Shown piece after piece: positions 15,657 through 24,202 of a stretch of 50,416 nt of DNA. How positions within the stretch are numbered: position 1 is the stretch's first letter; every line of letters begins with the position of its first letter. The position numbers and the translations under genes were made by a program. The DNA comes from Candidatus Babelota bacterium (lineage in GTDB: Bacteria > Babelota > Babeliae > Babelales > Babelaceae), in assembly GCA_013288045.1 (NCBI GenBank), contig JABDCP010000007.1, positions 1-50,416 on the forward strand, written 5' to 3'. Below the pieces are notes generated by a model. That model was given only the letters and a program-made list of their open reading frames with translations. It ran no database searches and was not told the DNA's origin.

Positions 15657-16554
15657 CGGCTTTCTTTTTGAGGCTCGTTATCTCATCAAAATAGAACATA
15701 GCTAATCCGATCATCACCATAAGAAGCGACACAAGGTACTGTACTTTTATTTCTTCATTGAGGAAAAACCAGCCAAAGGCTGATGCGCAGAGTGGTGTCA
15801 AAAATCCTGCAAATGCCATGAAGGTTGAGCTATAGGTTTTAAGAAGTGCCGCCTGTAGGTTTGAGCAGATCAGATTACTAATGACGATTTGCAGTGCTAA
15901 AAAACCAGCGAAGGTAAGCGGATCTTTGAAGATCCAGACTGGCTCAACGATGAAAGAAAGATTCAATGCTATGAATCCCCCAAAAAGCATCGTAAGGCCA
16001 TTGGCGAGTGAAGCGGGGCATTGTCGCGTTTTTACTAGATGTTTAAGCGCGATGAGGTTATAGCCAAATGAGGCAACTGCACCGAGCATAGCAATCTCGG
16101 GCCATGAGAAGAGCCCAAATGAGCCTGCAAGCGTCTCAAAGGAACTTCCTGTAAAGAGGGTTGGCATCATGCCCAAAAAGCCGAGCATGAGTCCTATACT
16201 TTTCTGATATGAAAGACGTTCTTTATGAAACAAATAGGAAAATAGGGCGGTAAAGAAGGGCATGAGTGTGAATATAAACGCAGCTTTGGTCGATGATAGG
16301 TAGTTTAAGCCCCAGGCACGAAGACAATAGGGTACTACGATACCAAAAAGAGTTACCTGCATAAATGCTGGCCAATCTTTCATTTGGAAACGGTATGTTG
16401 TAGACTGAAAAAAGTAATAGTAGAGCGCAAGGCCAATGCCACCTATTATCATGCGGCTGCCTACCACATAAAAAGGACTTGCATAGAACAGAGTAATTTT
16501 GCCCAGCGTAAAGCTGAAGCCAAGCAGAGTATAGAGTAGAAGAATGAGAATCAT
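15643..16554 (-). CDS. EamA/DMT-family transporter
   Basis: 303 residues, almost entirely hydrophobic, with about ten membrane helices in two halves, as in EamA (drug/metabolite transporter) permeases. Typical features are the N-terminal LLLYTLLGFSFTLGKI, the glycine-rich helix VVGSRMIIGGIGLALYYY, and the late helix AFAGFLTPLCASAFGWFFLNEEI, which matches the PVxAxxxGxxxLxE motif of EamA domain 2. Substrates in this superfamily range from amino acids to nucleotide derivatives and cannot be predicted here. The gene ends inside the ABC-F coding end (14-bp convergent overlap) and starts about 100 bp from the divergent protease gene. Confidence 0.85.
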   Translation of the reverse strand: MILILLLYTLLGFSFTLGKITLFYASPFYVVGSRMIIGGIGLALYYYFFQSTTYRFQMKDWPAFMQVTLFGIVVPYCLRAWGLNYLSSTKAAFIFTLMPFFTALFSYLFHKERLSYQKSIGLMLGFLGMMPTLFTGSSFETLAGSFGLFSWPEIAMLGAVASFGYNLIALKHLVKTRQCPASLANGLTMLFGGFIALNLSFIVEPVWIFKDPLTFAGFLALQIVISNLICSNLQAALLKTYSSTFMAFAGFLTPLCASAFGWFFLNEEIKVQYLVSLLMVMIGLAMFYFDEITSLKKKAVSFE

Positions 16555-16654
16555 GGACGCCTGTTATGTTTCTTGTGTTATACAAAATCATAGCATATTC
16601 CTTAAAAAAAGAATTGCTTCATTAAGGCTTGGCTTAGTGAGGCTCCACTTAGTA

Positions 16655-17890
16655 ATGAAAGCGTTACTTTTGTTCTTAGTGCTAGCGGGAGGCTCTGCTG
16701 AAGCTCGTCAGTGGACGATATATCTGTATATGGAGGCCTCTGATTCCTATGTAGAGGCATGTACATCCGTGCGTCAGCTGCAGGATGCTCTAAAGGATGA
16801 CCTTGAAGGTCGCATTGCTGTGCATGTTGATATACAAGTCGGTACTTCAGCAGAGCGAATTATCATTGAACGAGGGACTTCGAGCCATACTACGGTTGAA
16901 GTGCCTTTCAAGCGCCTGGAGTTTCTAAAAGAGGGTGTTAGGGGAGCATTTAGTTCAGCAACTGAAGGGAACTCCTTACTCATTGTCTCAGGCCATGGCA
17001 CGGGAATTCTTGCTCCGACGTTTGATAGTGCTCAGCAGAAATGGCTCTACGAGCCTGACGAAGGCCGATCTCCCTGTAAGCGCTACTGCGATGTGCGTAT
17101 TAAGGAGTTCTATCGGCAAATAGAACATATAATGAACGGTAAATCGATGCTTGTTGCACGTGCTGGAGGCTCATTTCTGTCGATTCATGATCTTCATGAG
17201 TTGACGAGCTACGCGACCTCTGTGCTTCAAAGAAAACTTGATATCCTGGGATTTGATTCATGCTATATGGCTATGCTTGAAGTTGCCTATCAGATAAAAG
17301 ACACAGTACACTATCTGGTTGCATCGCAAGATTGCGAGGAGAAAGATGGGTGGGACTACAAAAAAGTCATAGAATCCTTGAGTGAATATTCTGCTTTAAG
17401 GGCTGGTAAGCGTCTTGTCTATAGCTACGAGCGGAGTCAAATACTGAAAGGTCATGAGCGGTTCAGTCTTTCATTGCTTGATCTTACCTCAATGAACTAT
17501 TTAGCAGAGGTTATTGATAAGCTCGTTAATACCATCTTACAGATAGATCATCTTACGGAGATCTTATGTCGTGCTCGCCTATCACTTCATCCGGTGACGG
17601 CATTGCCGTTTTATGTTGATATGAGGGAATCTATTGAAGCATTATATGCTGAACTTATGGAGCATCAGCTTACTCCCGATACCGAATTGCTTATCAGTGA
17701 ACTTTTGCATGCTCGGGAAGTCCTAAGTCTTATGGTAGATGCTTCAGTTGCAGGGCCTTTGTGTAAGACTTTGCAGGGATGCTCATGGTATTTCCCGCTT
17801 TCGCACATTGATAGTTCGTATGCAGGATCATTTGCAAACGAGCGCCAGTGGATGAACTTCTTGAGGTACTTCACCTCAGGGATTCACTGA
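16655..17890 (+). CDS. Secreted clostripain-like cysteine peptidase (family C11)
   Basis: 411 residues from the ATG at 16655; the frame is open back to 16544, but the downstream start creates a clean signal peptide (MKALLLFLVLAGGSAEA). The C11/caspase-like catalytic dyad is visible: His114 in LLIVSGHGTG and Cys203 in LGFDSCYMAMLEVAY. The family motif DTVHYLVASQDCEEKDGWDY follows. C11 peptidases cleave after Arg/Lys and are often secreted. The C-terminal part after about 300 is family-specific helix. It converges with the secreted 17884-18612 gene, overlapping by 7 bp. It is a candidate exported protease; the substrate is unknown. Confidence 0.82.
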   Translation: MKALLLFLVLAGGSAEARQWTIYLYMEASDSYVEACTSVRQLQDALKDDLEGRIAVHVDIQVGTSAERIIIERGTSSHTTVEVPFKRLEFLKEGVRGAFSSATEGNSLLIVSGHGTGILAPTFDSAQQKWLYEPDEGRSPCKRYCDVRIKEFYRQIEHIMNGKSMLVARAGGSFLSIHDLHELTSYATSVLQRKLDILGFDSCYMAMLEVAYQIKDTVHYLVASQDCEEKDGWDYKKVIESLSEYSALRAGKRLVYSYERSQILKGHERFSLSLLDLTSMNYLAEVIDKLVNTILQIDHLTEILCRARLSLHPVTALPFYVDMRESIEALYAELMEHQLTPDTELLISELLHAREVLSLMVDASVAGPLCKTLQGCSWYFPLSHIDSSYAGSFANERQWMNFLRYFTSGIH

Positions 17891-18612
17891 GGAACAGCCT
17901 GTACATGACGGAGTATGAGACTATTTCTGCAGTTAAGATATTTCACTAAGGGTTCACGGAGTCGAGTTCGTATCGTATAGTTGGTTTTTCTTTCAAACTC
18001 ATTGAGCATTGCTCCAAGATCTTCATAGTATTTAAGCATGAGCATGAAGCTTTCGTATCTTTTGAGTGTTCTTTTCGATACCAATTTTCTTACCGAGTTC
18101 AGCACTTGTTGCATTTGTGCTGCATAACTGGTTTCGCATGGTGAAAGAACTTTTTTGGAGGGGTTGGCTGTTTGGAACTCGTAGCCAAAAGCGACACCTA
18201 CATGCGATCTACATGCGGTATAATTGGTAAGCGGTGTCCTTAAAAGTGCGCGCTCCTCAGACTTAATGGTTTGTTCAAATGCAGTCAATTTAAACAGCAG
18301 ATCATTGCGCAGTTTAATAAGAAGCATGAACTTTTTATAGTCTTTGCGCTCGTTCGGGGTGCTATTATGCATAAACTGCGTCAGAATATGTTCGATATCT
18401 TCGGTGTAGATAGCATCACATCCTTTACGCAAGGTGATCCCTTTATAGGCGTTACTCTGCTCAACGGTTATTGGCTTCCTAAATTGAGACAGAATCTTTT
18501 CACAGTTTTCGGCGTATATCGGGGCACATTCTTTACGTAAGTTGGTCTCGGATTCACCAAAGATATATGAGCTGGCAAAAAGAGTACTTGCCATAAGAAT
18601 GAAGTGCTTCAT
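17884..18612 (-). CDS. Secreted cysteine-containing helical repeat protein of unknown function
   Basis: 242 residues with a signal peptide (MKHFILMASTLFASSYIFGES). The mature part is made of one short and two full repeats. Each begins with Cys-x-x-x-Tyr (CAPIYAENCEKIL, CDAIYTEDIEHIL, CETSYAAQMQQVL). The two full ones run through YKKFMLLIKLRNDL / YESFMLMLKYYEDL and end LRTPLTNYTACR / LREPLVKYLNCR, so each full unit is bracketed by cysteines that could form disulfides. GGAG lies 4 nt before the ATG. No known family recognised. It is the first of five consecutive minus-strand genes for secreted helical proteins, though its repeat differs from that of the next four. Confidence 0.7.
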   Translation of the reverse strand: MKHFILMASTLFASSYIFGESETNLRKECAPIYAENCEKILSQFRKPITVEQSNAYKGITLRKGCDAIYTEDIEHILTQFMHNSTPNERKDYKKFMLLIKLRNDLLFKLTAFEQTIKSEERALLRTPLTNYTACRSHVGVAFGYEFQTANPSKKVLSPCETSYAAQMQQVLNSVRKLVSKRTLKRYESFMLMLKYYEDLGAMLNEFERKTNYTIRTRLREPLVKYLNCRNSLILRHVQAVPQ

Positions 18613-18667
18613 GATCTCCTTTTTTTGCGACTACCTCAGGTAGTTTTTATTAGGTTATTTTAATGCC

Positions 18668-19231
18668 CTAGAGTATGTTGTCCCGTATCGTATTAAGCTG
18701 ATTTGCAACGTTCGTGAGTTTTTGTATTTCCTCAGGCTCTAACGCGAGGCGAGATAGCATAAAGGCATTATACACAGCCCCACAATTATTTAATGTTGTT
18801 ATGAATTCATCTTGATCCTCAGGACTCATCTGGTCAAACCTATTTAGTCGGGACCTAAGATAGAGCGAATGGTTTACTAATTGCACGATAGCGATATTCT
18901 TAATCCGTAAAAGCCTTTCTTGAAATCGCGCGACTCGTCCTTCTAGATGAACGTCGGGAGGTTGCTGGAACTTGTGCTTAATGTTCCCAAGAATAGTATC
19001 TGTTGGTCGTAACACATTAACAACGGCAGGGATTCTATCGAGCCGAGTAACAAGTTCCTCCATTCTGAGTACTATTGCTTCAAAATTATGCAGCTTAGCT
19101 GCCGATTCTGCAACTGTGTCTCGAACTACAAGATCTTGTTCTACTTCTTCTATTGGGTCCAAGATCATCGCGTCTATAACACTATAATAGGTGCTCATTA
19201 GAGCGAGTAAGGTAAGTACTATTTTTTTCAT
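18668..19231 (-). CDS. Secreted helical protein, paralogue 1 of 4 (single domain)
   Basis: 187 residues: a signal peptide (MKKIVLTLLALMSTYYSVIDA) and one helical domain of about 150 residues. The domain ends with the family pattern PEDQDEFITTLNNCGAVYNAF...LEPEEIQKLTNVANQLNTIRDNIL. The Asn-x-Cys-x-x-(I/V)-(Y/H)-N-(A/T) core is shared with the next two genes upstream on the minus strand. The ribosome site AGAGGTTCTC is nearly identical to that of the paralogues. No enzyme motif is seen and the function is unknown. This is the shortest member, equal to one half of its two-domain relatives. Confidence 0.7.
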   Translation of the reverse strand: MKKIVLTLLALMSTYYSVIDAMILDPIEEVEQDLVVRDTVAESAAKLHNFEAIVLRMEELVTRLDRIPAVVNVLRPTDTILGNIKHKFQQPPDVHLEGRVARFQERLLRIKNIAIVQLVNHSLYLRSRLNRFDQMSPEDQDEFITTLNNCGAVYNAFMLSRLALEPEEIQKLTNVANQLNTIRDNIL

Positions 19232-19352
19232 GAGAACCTCTTATCATAAGGGAAGGTTTTATTTTTTTGTTACATTTCATCGCATCTGGTCGTTTCTATA
19301 TGTCTTTTAGAGATAACGACGATGCTCTATCTTCTTAAAAAATTGTAGTCAA

Positions 19353-20321
19353 CTAGCTAGCCGTACCTACAAGGCTATTTCGTATCATAGTAATTCTATT
19401 CTGAACCGAAGTGATTCTTTGTTGCTGTTCAGGTGTGAATATGGCCCCAGCTGTTACTAACGTATTATAGATGTTATCACAAAGATTTAGTTCGGTTATA
19501 TAGGTATTTTGTTCCTCATGATCCATTTGGCCGAACCTAGGGAGTAGTATAGCTAGTCTGTTCGTCCAAAAATCTAATTTCAAAATTGCGATACTTGTAA
19601 CTACCATAATGCGATTTTCTAAATCACCGAGCCTTCGATTTTCTATTTCCCAGAGCGGACTTAAAGGCCCCGAGCTAGGTAAATTCTGTCTAAGGGCCGC
19701 AAGATAGGTCAAAACTGGTTGCAATATCGCTATTGCTTTTTGGGCTATTTGGGGACGCTCAGTGTCAATGAGGGCTTCCATCTTTTGTACCTTTAGTTTT
19801 AGAAGACTTATACGAGTATCGCTAAGAGATGCCTTTGCGACGTTTATCTTCGCTTGCTCAACAGCAGTGAGAGGTACGGTACCTAGCGCATTCAAGACTT
19901 TGTCGCAAAAACTTAGGTTTCGTATAAATTCTTGTTGGATTTCTTGAGGAAGGCTTTCGTACACCAACACCTGACTGTGATATTCCCTCGTTGCATCAAC
20001 TAAACCGGTAATGACCCTGCCTGGAATTTTTCTCAGGCGATTCTCTAAATCATTTGCCTGTGCTACCAGTTGGGGATTATGAGGTCGCTGAAAGCTCCGC
20101 ACAATAGTACTGAGTTGAGCTAGAGCTGCTCGGTTTCTCTGTAATATCTCTGCCCCAATATCAATAAGGCCCGCTATCTCTTCCATTTGAAATGTTGCAC
20201 TTTCTACTTGTTGTAACAAAACTGCTGATTCCTCAGGGGTATTAGTTACAACTAGAGTGTCATGTAAAGCACTGACATGCGGAGTCATAAGGGTGAGTAA
20301 AGTAAGAAGTGTCTTTTTCAT
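19353..20321 (-). CDS. Secreted helical protein, paralogue 2 of 4 (two tandem domains)
   Basis: 322 residues: a signal peptide (MKKTLLTLLTLMTPHVSA) and two copies of the family domain. Copy 1 ends LPQEIQQEFIRNLSFCDKVLNALGTVPLT and copy 2 ends MDHEEQNTYITELNLCDNIYNTL...TPEQQQRITSVQNRITMIRNSL. Each domain looks like a bundle of amphipathic helices with a single conserved cysteine. It lies 63 bp downstream of paralogue 3 and is probably cotranscribed with it. Function unknown; secretion and multiplication of the family suggest an envelope or host-directed role (inference). Confidence 0.7.
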   Translation of the reverse strand: MKKTLLTLLTLMTPHVSALHDTLVVTNTPEESAVLLQQVESATFQMEEIAGLIDIGAEILQRNRAALAQLSTIVRSFQRPHNPQLVAQANDLENRLRKIPGRVITGLVDATREYHSQVLVYESLPQEIQQEFIRNLSFCDKVLNALGTVPLTAVEQAKINVAKASLSDTRISLLKLKVQKMEALIDTERPQIAQKAIAILQPVLTYLAALRQNLPSSGPLSPLWEIENRRLGDLENRIMVVTSIAILKLDFWTNRLAILLPRFGQMDHEEQNTYITELNLCDNIYNTLVTAGAIFTPEQQQRITSVQNRITMIRNSLVGTAS

Positions 20322-20384
20322 AAGAACCTTTTTTTAAGTGAGTAATTTTTGTACAAGTTCCTGTTTTCATCTTCATAACGCTCA

Positions 20385-21329
20385 TTATGCCCCTGTAAGG
20401 ACTTCACGTATCACATTAATTGTATTCTGTGCAGTAGTGATCCTTTGACGTTCTCCCGGTGCAAAGCTGCGACGAACCATTACCAAGGCATTATGAATAT
20501 TATTGCAACGGTTTACATCGATGATGTATGCTTGCTGTTCATCAGGAGTCTTTTGATAGAACAAAGGTAGGTCATCGATAAGATCCGTGGTCCATTCCTC
20601 TAAACGCTTAATGGCATTACTTTGAACTTGCATAATGCGGTATTCTAGCGCTTTTCCAAGTCTTGCAAAGTGAATGCCGCTGTCTGTTGTTCGGTAGTAA
20701 TCTTTTAGATCTGCAAGCCTATTGAGAGTTGGTATCAGCATCTCTACAGCTCTTGCTGATGTTTCGATATGGTTAACCATATCTTCCATGCCTTGTAGCT
20801 GTCTCACGAAAGAGATTTTGAGAATCGCATTGAGCCGCTTCTGTATAGCACAGGCAATGCTTAGTTGCTGGGGTGTAAGTTGAAGTGTACCAAAAGCTTC
20901 CAATATTTCAGAAGATATAACTACTTCGTCATCAATTTGTTCCTGTATCTGCGGTGGATATAGATCATACTCACTCATGAGGCCTAACTGACCGTTTGTT
21001 AAACCATCTAGATAATTAACAACGTACTCCTGAATCGTATCGATTCTGTCGCTTAAAGCTTGAAACTGTTCTTTCATCTCATCCGTGGGAGCTGGCTGCA
21101 AGTCTTGTATGATCCTCTCAAGGTGAGCACGGAAAGGTTGGATCCACCTCACGGCTGCTGCTGTACTATCGAGAGTAGATACACCCTCTATCAGTAGCTC
21201 TATATCACTTTTAAACAAGTGTAACTGCATGATCGCCATTGAGTCATTTTCGTCAACGACCATTGCTTCTAGGCCGATAAATTGTGGACTTATAAGACCA
21301 AGTAGGGCGATGATGATAATTTTTTTCAC
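20385..21329 (-). CDS. Secreted helical protein, paralogue 3 of 4 (two tandem domains)
   Basis: 314 residues from a GTG start at 21329, preceded by AAGAGGTTCTTC. Signal peptide MKKIIIIALLGLISPQFIGLEA. Two domains of the same family follow: the second ends TPDEQQAYIIDVNRCNNIHNALVMV with APGERQRITTAQNTINVIREVL. The first has lost the conserved Cys (DDEVVISSEILEAFG). A promoter with -35 TTTACA and -10 TAAGAT lies about 50-75 bp upstream. Function unknown. Confidence 0.7.
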   Translation of the reverse strand: MKKIIIIALLGLISPQFIGLEAMVVDENDSMAIMQLHLFKSDIELLIEGVSTLDSTAAAVRWIQPFRAHLERIIQDLQPAPTDEMKEQFQALSDRIDTIQEYVVNYLDGLTNGQLGLMSEYDLYPPQIQEQIDDEVVISSEILEAFGTLQLTPQQLSIACAIQKRLNAILKISFVRQLQGMEDMVNHIETSARAVEMLIPTLNRLADLKDYYRTTDSGIHFARLGKALEYRIMQVQSNAIKRLEEWTTDLIDDLPLFYQKTPDEQQAYIIDVNRCNNIHNALVMVRRSFAPGERQRITTAQNTINVIREVLTGA

Positions 21330-21628
21330 GAAGAACCTCTTATTTCTTTAGGCGGGCCTTTATTTTCTTAATGTAAATCTTACCAAATTTCAACATTATT
21401 GTAAAGAGTAGCCCTATTTCATTTTTGTATTAAAATGAATGGCGGACTGCTTCTTATTGAAAAATTACCAAAAAAGCAGAGTGCTCATAATAGGGGGGGG
21501 TTATATTGGGAACGTCCCGGTCGAAGCCCCTTGTGTCTCATAGTGGGATACATAAAAACACTATGGTCAATCCGGACGATAATTACTGCCAGGACTAGTG
21601 CACAATCTCTCGTATTGGACATCTTGCT
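21330..21628. other. Intergenic region between paralogues 3 and 4
   Basis: Contains the promoter of paralogue 3 (21377-21405), a G8 homopolymer at 21493-21500 and a short inverted repeat (CATAGTG/CACTATG at 21539-21565) about 65 bp downstream of the stop of paralogue 4. No gene is seen. Confidence 0.4.
21377..21405 (-). promoter_or_regulatory. Putative promoter of secreted-protein paralogue 3
   Basis: Minus strand: -35 TTTACA (21400-21405) and -10 TAAGAT (21377-21382) with a 17-bp spacer. The -35 context CTCTTTACAA is shared with the promoter of paralogue 4. Confidence 0.45.
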
Positions 21629-22525
21629 TTATCCACCCTCCATCCCAGAAAAGACGCTGAGCACCGCATTAATACGGTTTTGTATATCGGTCATTTTTTG
21701 TTGTTGTTCAGCAGAGAGAATCTGAGATATGTCACTTAAGCCTTTAAAGCTTATAGCGGCACTATTTACACTGACGAAATATCCAGAAAGGTCATGCTCG
21801 GAAAGGTCAGATAAACTTGGAAGTTGGTTGTAGAGGAGTGCTGTTTGTTTATCTAGATTTGAAAAAGCATTATTTAGAAAGCTCATGATGCCAAGTTCTA
21901 ATCTTTGAACATGGCTTTCAGTCTCACTTGTCAGTGGACGGCCAAAATTTTCCCTAAGAATCGCGAGATGCGTGAGTGCCGCGTGCAGTTTATATACTTC
22001 TAATTCATTTACCTCTTGATCTAATAGAATCTCGCGGATAGAAGTAATTCTATCCGCTATATCATTAAGGGTTTGACTTTCTCTTGCGGAGAGATACCTA
22101 TAAATAGGACTAAAAAATTCTACAGCCTGGGCACACAGTTTGACATGTGTTGTAAGCTCTTCTTTTTTCTGGCGGCTTAGGCTATACCAATAACTGGCGT
22201 TGTGTAGGTAATCACTTGTCCAGGTATCTAAATTATCTATGATAATGCTGCGAAGTGCCCTGAGGCGATAGAATACAGCATTTGCCAGAGCAACAAGCTC
22301 ATGGTTATGCGAATAGCTGATGGACTCAAAAAAAGCGATCATTTGTGCTTGATTTCGAACAATGTCTGGCACTTCACTAACGGTATTCACATTAGTTTCC
22401 ATGTTCACAATTTCAGTGTATAATTCGGTTAATTGCTCCCTCGCGAGCAGGGGATCCTGCATAGCTTCTATTGTGCTGTAATATGCTCCAAAAAAGCTTA
22501 TTAGGAGAAGGACTGTGCGCTTCAT
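21629..22525 (-). CDS. Secreted helical protein, paralogue 4 of 4 (two tandem domains, diverged)
   Basis: 298 residues: a signal peptide (MKRTVLLLISFFGAYYSTIEA) and two family domains. Domain 1 ends KKEELTTHVKLCAQAVEFF...LSARESQTLNDIADRITSIREILL. Domain 2 ends SGYFVSVNSAAISFKGL...LSAEQQQKMTDIQNRINAVLSVF, where the usual cysteine is replaced. It is the most divergent member. A promoter with the shared CTCTTTACAA element sits upstream. Function unknown. Confidence 0.7.
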   Translation of the reverse strand: MKRTVLLLISFFGAYYSTIEAMQDPLLAREQLTELYTEIVNMETNVNTVSEVPDIVRNQAQMIAFFESISYSHNHELVALANAVFYRLRALRSIIIDNLDTWTSDYLHNASYWYSLSRQKKEELTTHVKLCAQAVEFFSPIYRYLSARESQTLNDIADRITSIREILLDQEVNELEVYKLHAALTHLAILRENFGRPLTSETESHVQRLELGIMSFLNNAFSNLDKQTALLYNQLPSLSDLSEHDLSGYFVSVNSAAISFKGLSDISQILSAEQQQKMTDIQNRINAVLSVFSGMEGG

Positions 22526-22574
22526 AGGTGGATTCTTTCTCTTTTAAGGCCAGGCAAATGTTTTCTTATTGTAA

Positions 22575-22604
22575 ATATTATCATAATAATAAAGAGCTTG
22601 TAAA
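22575..22604 (-). promoter_or_regulatory. Putative promoter of secreted-protein paralogue 4
   Basis: Minus strand: -35 TTTACA (22599-22604), 18-bp spacer, -10 TAATAT (22575-22580). The -35 lies in the same CTCTTTACAA context as the paralogue 3 promoter. Confidence 0.45.
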
Positions 22605-22800
22605 GAGTATTTTTATTCAAATTGTACTAATTGTAGTATGTGCATTGGTTTGTAGGTGAAACTTACAAGACCGCGCAAGGCATGATCTAGAGGTACAAAG
22701 GATCATTTTTTTATACCTCGTAAATAAGCTATCAAAAATTATGTTGCAGTACAATTGTTGAGTTATACTCTGGATCTTTCTGGGTTCTTGAAAAAGTTGA

Positions 22801-22851
22801 TTGACAGGTATAACGAGAGGTGTACACTTTAATAGTGTGAATGAACCTCTC
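22801..22851 (+). promoter_or_regulatory. murA promoter with overlapping inverted repeat
   Basis: -35 TTGACA (22801-22806, consensus) and -10 TACACT (22823-22828), 16-bp spacer. A two-part inverted repeat overlaps the -10 and start region: GAGAGGT (22815-22821) with ACCTCTC (22845-22851), and inside it ACACT (22824-22828) with AGTGT (22834-22838). It could be an operator or a 5' leader hairpin. Confidence 0.5.
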
Positions 22852-22878
22852 TAATCAACTACCCCAAGAAGATGCCCA

Positions 22879-24153
22879 ATGAATGAATATATAGCTATAG
22901 AAACTTCTCCTTCCTTACAGGGGACAGTTGATCTTGCCGGTGCGAAAAATGCCATATTGGTTATTATGGCGTCACTGATACTCACCCGAGGAAAGAGCAC
23001 CTTATCAAATGTTCCGTATTCTGAAGATGTTCTTCATATGATTCGCCTGTTAGAATCGCTTGGAGCGCAGGTAGTGCATGATGAAGAAACGAAGACTCTA
23101 ACGGTCGATACGAGCTCTATATCTTCGGTTCATATAGGACCAGATATTATGAAGAAAATGCGTGCTTCCATATTAGTACTGGGGCCATTGTTGGCTCGCT
23201 TTGGTAAGGCGGACGTTGCTCTGCCTGGTGGATGTGTCCTTGGGATGAGACCTATTGATTACCACATAAAGTCTTTTGCTAAAATGGGTGCGACATTTAC
23301 TCAATCTAATGATTTACTACATGCTCAGGCAAATTCGCTTAAAGCAATTGACCACATACTTGCCTATCCAAGCGTAGGTGCTACTGAAAATATCATGATG
23401 GCAGCGGTATTAGCCAAGGGTTCTACACGTATTATCAATGCAGCTATAGAACCGGAAGTCCTCGATCTTGTTGAAGTATTAAGAAAAATGGGGGCTCGTA
23501 TTGAGCTTGAAGCGCCTGCCACAATTATTATAGAAGGGGTTTCTTCCTTAGAGTCGATTAATCATCATGTTATGTACGATCGTTTAGAGGCAGGAACACT
23601 GATTTTGGCTGCGGCTATTACCGGTGGAGGGATTGCCTTGCCAACGGCCCCAGCAGCCTCTATGACCGTGTTTCTCTCACTTCTTGAGGAGATGGGCCAT
23701 GAGGTAACTTTCGGCCTACAGGGACAGGGGATATTCTTTAAGGCGACGTCACATCCTCGTGCAGTATCTTTTAAAACGATGCCTTACCCAGGATTTCCTA
23801 CTGATCTGCAGGCTCCTATGATGGCAGCCCTCTGTTTAGCTTCGGGTACGAGTGTTATTCACGAAACGGTATATGAAAATAGGCTTGTGCATGTCCGAGA
23901 GCTTCAAAAAATGGGTGCTCAAATCGTAATAGATGGGCAAACTGCGACGGTAGTTGGGGTAGATGAGCTCTATGGTGCTGCTGTTATTGCTTCGGATATT
24001 CGAGCAGGAGCAGCTCTTCTTATTGCAGGGCTTGCAGCTCATGGGCAGACGACTATGACTGGAGTGCATCATATTAAGCGAGGATATGATGGGATCGTTC
24101 CCAAACTTGCTGCGTTGCGTGGACGCATTAGCGCACATTATGATGAATGCTAA
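22879..24153 (+). CDS. murA: UDP-N-acetylglucosamine 1-carboxyvinyltransferase (MurA)
   Basis: 424 residues, the usual MurA length. It transfers enolpyruvate from PEP to UDP-GlcNAc, the first committed step of peptidoglycan synthesis in the cytoplasm. Seen: the substrate-binding GAKNA motif with K23-N24; MRASILVLGPLLARFG; the active-site loop LPGGCVLGMRPIDYH with the catalytic Cys119, which is the residue alkylated by fosfomycin and is replaced by Asp in naturally resistant lineages; and the C-terminal FPTDLQAPMMA and GYDGIVPKL. A strong promoter lies just upstream, so it is probably its own unit. Its presence implies that the organism makes peptidoglycan precursors. Confidence 0.97.
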   Translation: MNEYIAIETSPSLQGTVDLAGAKNAILVIMASLILTRGKSTLSNVPYSEDVLHMIRLLESLGAQVVHDEETKTLTVDTSSISSVHIGPDIMKKMRASILVLGPLLARFGKADVALPGGCVLGMRPIDYHIKSFAKMGATFTQSNDLLHAQANSLKAIDHILAYPSVGATENIMMAAVLAKGSTRIINAAIEPEVLDLVEVLRKMGARIELEAPATIIIEGVSSLESINHHVMYDRLEAGTLILAAAITGGGIALPTAPAASMTVFLSLLEEMGHEVTFGLQGQGIFFKATSHPRAVSFKTMPYPGFPTDLQAPMMAALCLASGTSVIHETVYENRLVHVRELQKMGAQIVIDGQTATVVGVDELYGAAVIASDIRAGAALLIAGLAAHGQTTMTGVHHIKRGYDGIVPKLAALRGRISAHYDEC

Positions 24154-24159
24154 AAAATA

Positions 24160-24183
24160 GGACTCTGCAATAACACAGAGTCC
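24160..24183 (-). terminator. Intrinsic terminator of the zinc-ribbon gene
   Basis: GGACTCTG (24160-24167) and CAGAGTCC (24176-24183) form an 8-bp stem with an 8-nt loop. On the minus strand the stem is followed by TATTTTTTAG, as expected for termination of the gene ending at 24203. On the plus strand no T-run follows, so it would serve murA less well. Confidence 0.65.
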
Positions 24184-24202
24184 CAGTCGTTACAAATCAA
24201 GA

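Larger units (their letters stand above)
22526..22878. other. Divergent intergenic region: promoters of secreted paralogue 4 and murA
   Basis: The left part holds the minus-strand promoter of paralogue 4, the right part the plus-strand promoter of murA with an overlapping inverted repeat. The middle (about 22640-22780) shows no gene and no clear structure. Confidence 0.45.
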
